64,000 nucleotides of DNA from Zingiber officinale (lineage: Eukaryota; Streptophyta; Magnoliopsida; Zingiberales; Zingiberaceae): the NCBI RefSeq assembly GCF_018446385.1, contig NC_056003.1, positions 21,139,198 through 21,203,197 of the forward strand, read 5' to 3'. A program made the position numbers and the translations under genes. The notes below the pieces were generated by a model. That model had not been told where the DNA came from, did not search any database, and was given only the letters and a program-made list of their open reading frames with translations. Shown one piece after another: positions 12,570-21,493 of this stretch (positions are counted from its first letter, which is position 1; the number at the start of each line of letters is the position of its first letter).

Positions 12570-12860
12570 TCAGCCAAGTTAGAAGTCGAACGGCGACTAT
12601 AAACTCTTGTCTATATCAACAGTCGAGCGGTGACTATAAATCCTTCTCTACGTCAACAGTCGAGCGACAACTATAAATCCTTGTCTACGTCAATAGTCGA
12701 GCAATGATTATAAACCCTTGTAGACGAATCAATAGTCGAGCGGCGACTATAAATCCAAGTCTACGCCAACAACAGTCGAGCGACGGCTATAAACCTGAGT
12801 CCACCCAACAACAACTGAGCGATAGCTATAAACCCGAGCCTATGACAAATAAAGCAGATC
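12570..12860 (+). repeat. Tandem repeat of about 37-40 bp, seven units
   Basis: Units carry the core agtcgagcgRcgactataaa followed by a cttgtctacgtcaac-like tail. The copies at about 12,575 to 12,850 are progressively diverged. The array lies just downstream of integrase, a place where Tat-type elements often carry tandem repeats. Confidence 0.7.
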
Positions 12861-13212
12861 AACGTCTATACAGGCCGAGAATAAAGCTGATAAGAAGCCA
12901 AGTTGTGGCTCAGGGCAGTAGTTTTTCGCTAAAATATGGTCATTCGACCACGCTAAAGTGATCACTCGAACATATCAGTGACCAGTTACATCTACGATCG
13001 GGATGGCGAGGAATTATACTTAAAAAATTTTGCAAAACGCTAAGTGGTACACAACCCCACTTGAGCCGAATGGCGATGCATTCATTAACACTTATAAAAT
13101 CTAACTGAAAGAAGAAGCGTCGGACAGGTGTTCATTCATTAATACTTAGAAAATTTTATACATAACATCTAGAGGGAGTACAAAAGGAGGCCTGCAAAGT
13201 AGAGAGGGGAGG

Positions 13213-15580
13213 TTACTTGAGATAATCCAGCACATCATCTAACAGCGACTCAATTAGCTTCTCCCGATTGATGATCTTATTAGTCACTGTGGTAGAGAGA
13301 TAGTCACCATCCTTCAACCGGTTGAGGGTCCCATCTATGCCAAAATTGAAGAGATGGAGTGCCCGATGAGTGAGCCGGTCGTTGAAGGGGTCCAAATGGA
13401 GATAGTCACGCTTGAAGACGTCAAACCGACCAGGCTCTTCATCTTGGTAAGTCTTGAAGGCTGTTCAGGATGCCCCCAACTTGGGCTTTAGTGAGGCCAA
13501 GTTATCATTCTTGACGGCGAGTTGGACCTACACCGTAACTTACTCAACCGATTGGCTCTCCCGCTTAGCACTCAGAGTTGCCTCAGCCTCCTTCAGGTTT
13601 TGAGCCAAGACCCGAGCCTCTTTATTTTTAATATCCAGATCCATAATGGTTTGGAGCTTCCGAGCATTGGCGAAATTGATCTTCGCCTCAAAGGAGATGG
13701 CCTGCTTGTTGAACCTCTCCGGTTGCAATGCCTGCTTGACACTCCTGCTCCTCTCCACCTGTAGCAGATCAAAGTTCTTCTACAGATCGTCCTTTAGCTG
13801 AGTCGCCTCGGCAGTCAGTTGTTCAAACTAAGAACGGGAGGCCTCGGAGATGTTGCTCGGGGTGCGAAGCTATTGGACCTTATGCTCTAAAAGAGCTAGT
13901 CTTTGGCACATGACTTGGCTCTCGACTCAGAACTGCAGCGGCAATAAGTTAGTAAGTGCTGAGAAGGAATTTCAAAGTAAATTTAGAAGCAATATACATA
14001 TCCCAGTGATTATCCGAGTATAACTGTCCGTGAACTCCCCTAGGGAGATAACCACAATGCGGGCCCTAGCATCGGCCCACACTTGTGCTAGCGACCCTTA
14101 GATCCAAATTTGATGCTCGTGGGAATGGGCCTTGGCGTCGTTTGGATTGCACCACTCATCAATGGGCAAGTGGTTGATGATTGTTATATTCCTCTAGCCA
14201 CTCGGACCAAAGGGCTTAGAAGTCGCTTTGCCTGACTTGGGCATCGGGGGCTGCCAGATGATGGATACTTATGATGTTGGCGTGGAGTGCAGTGGCATGT
14301 ATATGATCGGAGGCGCACAGATAGTCCCCGACGACAGCATGGACAACGAAGGCATCCAGTCGGATGATAGCAAAGTATAGAGCATTGCAGCTCTTTGCCC
14401 GTGAAGGGAGGGCGATGACGTCTCATCTCACTTGGAGGATGGGCATGAACTGGTATGGGTGGGGGTGTGCATGGCGGAGGTGGCCGAGCGGGAGGAAGAT
14501 TCCCCGCGGTGCCTCTTGCGTCATATCAGAGGTTTGCCAGAGGTAGTCGACTCCGAGGGCACCGCAATCGGCAACATGGAAGGTTGTTCGGGAGGCAGGT
14601 CAGTTGTAGTAGCTACGGCTCCACTAGTCGCTATCTGACTCGCTCTACCCTCACTGGCCAGCGCGTGTGTCCCTCCAACCTCGCCGAGCGGATTGTCGGA
14701 GTGGGTGATCGGTTGTAGGCCACGACTCTCCAGCTTAGCCACGCCCACAACATTGATTTCAATGTCTGCAAGCCTGCTCTTGCCGCTCAGACCCATCCTC
14801 AGCATGATTTGGGTTGCAAAAAAGGAAGAAAAATCAGTTAGATTCAAAGATAAAGAGAAGAAAGAGCATACCTAGGCTAGACGGCAGTCGTGTGCGGATC
14901 GGGCTTAGTCTGAACACGTATAGGACACCCTCCAACAATAGCCAATGGATGTGATACTTTGACCGACCAAACTAGAGGCTGCTTAGAGATAGTCCAATCG
15001 GCTTCAGTATCTCCCGTGCGACGGAAGCTGCATCACTTCCATTTGCTAGCCGGTCGGGAAGTCTGGCCGAATGGAAAAGCGAACGAAAAAATAGTGCTAT
15101 CTCCAGTGCTTATTAAAGGAAGATATTTTATTAAAAAAGATGGAGATAACTTAGGCTTGGAACAAAAAGGTCCTCAGCTCGGATAATTTGAGATAATAAA
15201 AGTAATGAAAGACCCGAGACACTAAAGTGATATCATGCAAATGAAATAACACGACAACCCCAGACAGCAACCTAAACGAGTTCGCCACTAATTGATGTAG
15301 GGAGATGTGGAAATATTTACAGACAATAGAAAAGAAAAGATGAATGGGAAATCAAAGACTGGCACAAAACTGGTCTTTAAAGAAGGGCAGGGAGCTGGTT
15401 GGAGGCTCATGGGGCTGGTCATAGGCGGAGGGAATGACTATCTGATAGCCAAAGGGGAAATGGTAGGTATATTTCATCTAGTCTATCTCATTCCCATTAA
15501 ATTTGGACTCAATAGAAGTGTACCAAAGACCGGGGATAGACACAGGAGGTTGTGGAGAATCAGCTATCGAAAACAAAGAA
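13213..15580 (-). pseudogene. Antisense gene of the Tat element, copy 2 (decayed)
   Basis: Minus-strand pieces, in their reading order. First comes a Transposase_28-like start region (PGLWYTSIESKFNGNE near 15,500), whose initiating ATG is lost. Frameshifted sequence through about 14,880 follows. Then comes a Ser/Thr- and Pro-rich piece at 14,521-14,847. The next piece, at 13,540-13,758, is rich in Lys, Glu, Ala and Leu (RERSRSVKQALQ..., QNLKEAEATLSAKR) and looks like a coiled coil. Last is a C-terminal piece at 13,213-13,395 (DPFNDRLTHRALHLFNFG...). A possible intron boundary lies near 14,870 (minus strand CTAG/GTATGC). The layout resembles the reverse-oriented gene downstream of pol in Grande-type Tat elements. 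Function unknown; this copy is broken. Confidence 0.5.
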
Positions 15581-15740
15581 ATCGAGAAGAAGCGATGCAC
15601 GGATTCAACTAAGGAAAGAAAGAAGAACCTTACTAAGAAAGGTCGCCGAAGAAGATGAGGAGGAGAAGCGTCACAAAGCGTGCTCGAAAACGAAAACAAA
15701 AGCGCAAGGCAATGTGAAGGAGACGACGAGCAAATGAGGG

Positions 15741-15748
15741 TTTATAAA
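15741..15748 (-). promoter_or_regulatory. TATA-like box of antisense retroelement gene (copy 2)
   Basis: TTTATAAA at the position equivalent to 4750-4757 in copy 1, read on the minus strand ahead of the Transposase_28-like region. Conservation in both copies supports an antisense promoter in the family. Confidence 0.4.
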
Positions 15749-16323
15749 CCTCGCGGCTGATCGCCCCGAGTCGTTCGATCAAGGGTTGCGCAAAACCAGG
15801 ATAAGATATGGTCGTAGAATTAGAAAAGGCACCTGTCACATCATCAGTGAATCCGTCTATCACGTCGAGCGTGCGACGGCAATGAGTGGGGCATGTGGCA
15901 GTCGGCTACAAGAAAGCATTAATAGAACTTAATTAGCAGGCATGGGTGGCGTGCTCGGTCATAATAATCAAATATTTGCACAGTCTTCTAGAAGTTGAGA
16001 TGACGTCAACCACTATCATTAGGTGCTCATCTGAGAAAGTGTAGAAAAATTTGCTAAGTGTTGTCGTTAACCATCCCGATTGACACAGACATCTGGCTAT
16101 GATATAACCAAGCAATCAATTCACCGCCAGCCTTATAAGGTATGATACGAGCGGCAGCTACACACCCAGGTCAGCAAAATGAAGCCGAACGATGAAGATT
16201 ATGTGATCCGATCAAGAGCTCGAGAACATAGAAGGTCCGATCGAATGTGGAGGTCACCAAAAATGCTATTTGTCCAGTCAGTCGGACTTGCAGCCTCCTT
16301 CGACTAGACTTGAGGGGAATACT

Positions 16324-16879
16324 TGTGATGTGGTGATAAAGGGGGGCCCACTAAATTTGGGTCAAAGAATGGAGATAGCAGTTGACGTGGAGGTCAAAGT
16401 CAAGGAGGTTGGCCAGAGAACTAATGAGCTCACCAAAGGGGAGTCGAGCGGAGCTCTCCTGTAATGGTCGATCGAGCATGAACTGCCCGACCGACAAAGG
16501 ACTGGTCCAAACAAAACGCCCATACAGCTAGGATCATCAAGCGCTCATCATGGAGTAGAGGAAGGTTGGGACGACCGGAGCGTTAGTTCGGTCGGACGGA
16601 AATACGCTACCGAGTCGAGTCACCATAGGGAAGAGCAGTCGAGTCTGATCGAGCGAAGGAGTTCCCAACTAAGCGACTATCCTGATCGACAGAGCAGATG
16701 GATAATTGATGTATCTTTTAATATCCTTTTGAGAGATAGTGTTGCTGACACAACGCATGGTCAACAAGTGGATTGTACGATAGAAGCTTCTATTATCTTG
16801 TCAAGGATATGCATGCCCTGTTAAGGTATAATGTCAAAGGTACTTTTTGACAGGTCCTTTCATAGGACAAATTGTAGAA
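16324..16879 (+). repeat. Tat-lineage LTR, copy B, left part
   Basis: Starts TGTGATGTGGTGATA after the purine-rich ttgaggggaatact and is collinear with LTR copy A from 7913. It breaks off after ataggacaaattgtagaa, where the MITE starts. The rest of the LTR is found 15.8 kb away at 32,732. Confidence 0.75.
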
Positions 16880-17092
16880 GGTAGGGGTGAGCATTCGATT
16901 AATTCGGTCTATAAATTAACCGAATTAATCGAAAATCGATTTAGTGTTGGATAACCGAATCAAATCAAAGTTTTACTAAAACTAAATTAATTGAATTAGT
17001 TATTTCAGTTAACACCGAATTCACTAAATTAGTTTAAAATAATAATGAAAAGAATTTATACAAAATAAATATCAAATTAACCGAATGCTCAT
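16880..17092. mobile_element. MITE with GGGGTGAGCATTCG terminal inverted repeats, copy 1
   Basis: Left end GGGGTGAGCATTCGATTAAT at 16,884; right end ACCGAATGCTCAT at 17,080-17,092, its inverted complement. The AT-rich interior has repeated ccgaattaa motifs. The same element is complete at 52,115-52,343. It sits inside Tat LTR B. A possible target duplication TAGAA (left at about 16,875, right resuming past the Sirevirus) is not certain, because the Sirevirus inserted exactly at its right edge. Confidence 0.75.
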
Positions 17093-17097
17093 ACTAG

Positions 17098-18516
17098 TGT
17101 TGGTGCAAGTTGCACCAGAATCAAACCTGAGTTTTGATGTTGTCAAAGGTTCCAAGTTAAGTCTTGTTGTGATCTAACAAGTTGATTGAGTGTGCAGGAT
17201 GTCTACTCAACTGGAAAAGTCCTAGCTGGAGGCTAGACAGAAAAGTCTTAGCAGATCGTGGAACCCAGGTGCAAGTCCAAGCAGGTCAAGGGGACCCAAT
17301 GCTTGGCGGTGTGATCGAGAAGTCTGGAGGACTGAAGATCAAAAGAAAAGTCCTGGGGAGCCAATCAAGGCTGAGTGAAAAGTCCAACTGGATCTGGAGG
17401 ATCAAAGTTTGGCAGGTAGGTTGAGGTAAGCAAACTGGAGGAGCGACAGTGAGGTCGGGTTCCCAAAGGGAACAACCTTAGGTCGCTGATCCAACTGAAG
17501 AAATCGGGAAGGTTTCAAAGTTGAGATCAAGACAGTTCTACTGTCTTTTATATTACTCATGCATTATATTATTATTGTGTTAATCTTTATGTTGCAGGAT
17601 GTTTTTGTTCTAACACTGTTTTGCAGGTCAGGCTTGATTGGTCGACCGAACCAGAGGATCGGTCGACCGAAACAGAAGTTATCAAAGCAGTGTTTCAGAT
17701 CAGACCAAAACAGACTGAGGCCGATCAAAGCTTGATCGGTCGACCGAACCTTGGTGACTCAGCACAGCCAGTGCATCTGACACGATCAGCAAGCAAAGGA
17801 AAGAAGGGCTGATCGGTCGACCGAACAAGAGGATCGGTTGACCGATCCAATCAACATTAAACGTGCATTAATTCAGGATTTTGGCAGACTTCGACGAACA
17901 AGGTAAAAGCTTGTTCAGTCGATCGATAAAAGGGTTCGGTCGACCGAACCATTGAAGGCCAGTTAATGCAGAATTTACGAGCCAGCGTCAGACTCCAGCT
18001 GTGGGTGATCGGAGCTGGTTCGGTCGACCGAACAGAGGGATCGGTCGACCGAACCTCAGTGCACCTATAAATTAAGGCTCGAGGTCAGAGGCCAGTAATA
18101 ACTTTACTGATAAAAAAATTGTTGTTCTGCAAGCTGCTCGAAGCAACAAGTCTCCATCAATCTCTACATTCACGCCGACCACAAGCTTCGACTTTCAAAT
18201 TCATTTGTTGGTAAATTTATTATTGTTGCACTTAAATTATATAAGATAGTAGAGTTGTTACTATCTTATATCTCTTGTACTTGTACGATCTGGTTTTCTC
18301 CGAGGAGTTCGGAGAGAAGAGTTTTAGTGCTTTGCCCATCGGTGCGGTCAAGGACTGCGGGCCTTCGAGTAGGAGTTGAGCTAGGCTCCAAACGAAGTAA
18401 AATACCTTGTCTCTCTTTATTTTCCGCTGCACGACTTCGGTTTCAAAAGAAAAGAATAGTTTTAAAGCTTGCGATATTCACACCCCCCCCCCTCTATCGC
18501 TTCAAACGATCCATCA
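17098..18516 (+). repeat. Sirevirus-like 5' LTR
   Basis: 1,419 bp, TGTTGGTGCAAG...CGATCCATCA. Contains about eight copies of the palindromic core TCGGTCGACCGA between 17,638 and 18,056. A TATA box, CTATAAATTA, lies near 18,065, followed by a leader with a C-rich tract just before the end. It lacks one 21-bp palindrome unit that the 3' LTR has near 31,940. Confidence 0.93.
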
Positions 18517-18518
18517 AT

Positions 18519-18530
18519 TGGTATCAGAGC
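18519..18530 (+). other. Primer-binding site, initiator-Met tRNA
   Basis: TGGTATCAGAGC, 2 bp after the 5' LTR end; the standard plant Ty1/copia primer site. Confidence 0.95.
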
Positions 18531-18689
18531 AAGGTTAGCTCTGAAATTTCTTAATCGATTTTCAAAGCAACTTTGAAAATCTTTTCTTTTCACTATTTTT
18601 TTTTGAATAATTTTTATTTTTCAAGCACTACTAATCCCAAGACAAAAGTCTTGGAAATACTTTTTCTTTTTGATCTCTGTTTTGCAAGG

Positions 18690-19961
18690 ATGTCAAACTC
18701 ATATCAAGAAGGCTATAGCACGGTTCGACCTCCACTATTAAAGGGAGAGAATTTTAGTTACTGGAAGAATAGAATGGAGTGTTACTTGAAGTCTGACATC
18801 GAGCTCTGGTTCACAATTTTGAAAGGATATACTCCCCCAACGAAGGATGGAACAACAATTGAACCAGAAGAATGGACTCCCCAAATGATCAAGAAGGCAC
18901 AACTGAACTACAAGGCGATCAACACCATTCAGTGCGGACTTACGATGGAGGAGTTGAACCGAGTTGGTCCCTACGACAACGCCAAAGACTTGTGGGACTC
19001 ACTAGTCAAATTACACGAAGGAACCAACGACTCGAAGGTAAACAAACGAGATCTTCTTTTAAATAATTTACTTAATATAAAAATGTTTCCTGGAGAGACG
19101 GCCTCGCAACTACACACCCGACTAAAGGACATCCTCAACGGTCTTCACCTGATCGGACACGAACTAGAAAATCGCGATACGATAAGGTACACTCTAAACG
19201 CTTTTCCGAGGAATGCTTTGTGGGCATCAATTGTAGATGCGTACAAAGTTTCCAAAGATCTTTCAATTCTTAAGTTAGATGAATTGTTTTGCGAGTTGGA
19301 ATTACACGAGCAATCTAACATGAGCCATGTCGAGAAAGGAGTTGCTTTGTATGCAGGTTCAAGCAAAGAGACAAAATCAAAAATAAAGATCGAGTCTGAA
19401 AGCGAGTCAGACTCAGACTCAACAAACGAAGAAGAACTAGTCAACATGGTCCGAAGATTGTTGACTAAGAAAAAGTTCAGAAGAAATACCAAAAAGACTC
19501 CACCGAACCAGATTCAAAACAAATCAGAAATGATTTGTTATGGCTGCAACAAAAAGGGGCATTTCAAAAACGAATGCCCAAATCGGAAAGAAGAACGACC
19601 CAAATCGACAAGACGGAAAAAGGCACTTCAAGCGACTTGGGATGAAACCTCTTCCGACGAATCCGACACGGAACAAACAAAACACTCAAGCCATCTTGCA
19701 TTTATGGCAAGAAATGAAGATTCCGAGTCCGAGGACGAGTACGAGTCTGAGATCGACATCAAAGGCAACGGATCGGAAGATCCAAATATGGTAACGATTT
19801 ATTCAAAGTCAAATTTACTTAAAGTAGCTAAATGCTTGTTTAAAAAATTAGCAAAATCGGAAAAACAAAATAACTTGTTACTTAAGGAAATAGACCACCT
19901 TAAGCAACAAGTTAACTTGAGTGACTCGACTAACCAAGTTCAAGTCGGATATTCAACTTAA
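18690..19961 (+). CDS. Sirevirus-like Gag, prematurely terminated
   Basis: Structural capsid/nucleocapsid protein. The first ATG in a sensible context is 18,690 (MSNSYQEGYS); the frame is open further up but has no other ATG. Residues about 10-230 form the copia-type Gag domain (PLLKGENFSYWKNRMECYL, LWDSLVKLHEG...NKRDLLLNNL). A Ser/Asp/Glu-rich linker is followed by a CCHC zinc knuckle (CYGCNKKGHFKNEC) near 19,535-19,576 and a C-terminal coiled coil (KLAKSEKQNNLLLKEIDHLKQQ). A TAA at 19,959-19,961 stops it at 423 aa. The same frame continues beyond to about 20,155 with the LGSQR and YKPKQ motifs typical of Sirevirus Gag, so the stop is probably a disabling mutation. Confidence 0.85.
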   Translation: MSNSYQEGYSTVRPPLLKGENFSYWKNRMECYLKSDIELWFTILKGYTPPTKDGTTIEPEEWTPQMIKKAQLNYKAINTIQCGLTMEELNRVGPYDNAKDLWDSLVKLHEGTNDSKVNKRDLLLNNLLNIKMFPGETASQLHTRLKDILNGLHLIGHELENRDTIRYTLNAFPRNALWASIVDAYKVSKDLSILKLDELFCELELHEQSNMSHVEKGVALYAGSSKETKSKIKIESESESDSDSTNEEELVNMVRRLLTKKKFRRNTKKTPPNQIQNKSEMICYGCNKKGHFKNECPNRKEERPKSTRRKKALQATWDETSSDESDTEQTKHSSHLAFMARNEDSESEDEYESEIDIKGNGSEDPNMVTIYSKSNLLKVAKCLFKKLAKSEKQNNLLLKEIDHLKQQVNLSDSTNQVQVGYST

Positions 19962-20158
19962 GTTGAAAAACTTGAGGAAGAAAATTCCGATTTGAAAGGT
20001 CAAGTCGAGCGACTCAAGAAAATGTTGGAAAGGTTCGAAATGGGATCCAAGTATCTAAATATGGTACTTGGATCGCAACGAGCCGTGTACAACAAATCAG
20101 GACTCAGTTACAAACCCAAACAAACAAACAAACAAACCATACTTATCATTAATTAGTT
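19962..20158 (+). pseudogene. Continuation of Gag C-terminus after the premature stop
   Basis: Same frame as gag. It encodes a Leu/Glu/Lys-rich coiled-coil piece, then GSKYLNMVLGSQR and SGLSYKPKQTNKQT, ending at a TAG near 20,156. The LGSQR block is a recognisable Sirevirus Gag motif. The following 130 bp in another frame still read YLVPKSQIHYLD-like sequence, indicating a frameshift. Confidence 0.55.
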
Positions 20159-21493
20159 AAAATGTTAGAAGTCAAGTCCAAGCATGGGTCCAAACAAAAA
20201 ATTTAATTAAACAAATTAAACCAAACCTCTACTTGGTCCCTAAGAGTCAAATCCATTACTTAGATAGACCATATCTAAGCTATGACTCAGGGGGAGCAAC
20301 TAGAAAAATAATCCAACCAACTTAATTAAAACAAACTCAATACTTAGGATTAGGATTATTAGAACGGTTAGATGAAAAAGGTTTATCAAACCCTATAACA
20401 TAGCATCGGAATGGATTGGGATGATAGTACGTCAAGGAAACTCTGTCGAAGGCATGTCTAGGTTGAATGTGAAATTCTACCTGATGCACTAGACTTAGTG
20501 GATCTGACCGAAGCTACCCCAGTCAAACATGGGCTAGTTAGACCAAGATTTAGTATTAAGTTTTTTGGGCAGGAACAGTTTGGAAAGTCTTCAGCAAGTG
20601 GTCTAATGATATTCAAGTAGGTCATATGCCTCGCCAATGAACTGAAACTTATCCTTAGGATGCCTGCTTGATTAACCCAAAGCTAAGTTTGAATCTAACA
20701 TGGGTTCAATAACCTCTTTCAATAAAATTCAATTCTAATTCAAACTAAAATTAATTCTAATTCAAACTAAAATCAATTCAAACTAAAATTAATTCTAATT
20801 AATTCAAATCTGTTTCAAACTAAAATTATAAATTATAAATTATTTTTAAATTATTTTAAACTTATTAAAAAATCATTTTAAACTTATTAAAAATTATTTT
20901 AAACTTAATCAAAAATTATTTTAAACCTAATCAAAAATTATTTTAACCTTAATCAAAAATTATTTTAAACCTAATTAAAAATTATTTTAAACTTATTAAA
21001 AATTATTTTAAACTTAATCAAAAATTATTTTAAATTTATTAAAAATTATTTTAAACTTATTAAAAATATTTTTAAATTATTTTAAACTTATTAAAAATTA
21101 TTTTAAACTTATTAAAAATTATTTAAACTTAATCAAAATTTATTTTAAATTTATTAAAAATTATTTTAAACTTATTAAAAATTATTTTTAAATTATTTTA
21201 AACTTATTAAAATTATTTTAAACTTATTAAAAATTATTTTAAACTTATTAAAAATTATTTTAAAATTATTAAAAATTATTTTAAACTTATTAAAATTATT
21301 TTAAACTTATTAAAAATTATTTTAAACTTATTAAAAATTATTTTAAACTTATTAAAAATTATATTTAAAACTTAATCAATTTACTTGATTCGAATAATAA
21401 ATAATACATATTAAATTCATGTAAATCAATTAAAGTTCAAAACTACTTATTTAATCCTTTAACCACACTTTGGTCTCATCCTACATTTTGTAG
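20159..21493 (+). repeat. Gag-pol spacer with an AT-rich minisatellite
   Basis: About 1.3 kb without open coding sequence. From roughly 20,826 to 21,372 it is a tandem array of a unit of about 20-22 bp (aaattattttaaacttatta), around 25 copies. The upstream part, 20,400-20,700, is unrecognised. The spacer ends in tttgtag directly before the protease-like frame; see findings for the splice-acceptor question. Confidence 0.7.

Noticed and set aside
12570..12860. Regularly spaced repeats resembling a CRISPR array
   Set aside because: Plant nuclear context, units adjoin without unique spacers and decay progressively; it is a tandem repeat of a Tat element.
18519..18530. tRNA-like sequence tggtatcagagc (also at 27,166 and reversed at 1,241)
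   Set aside because: These are retrotransposon primer-binding sites; no cloverleaf or full tRNA gene surrounds them.
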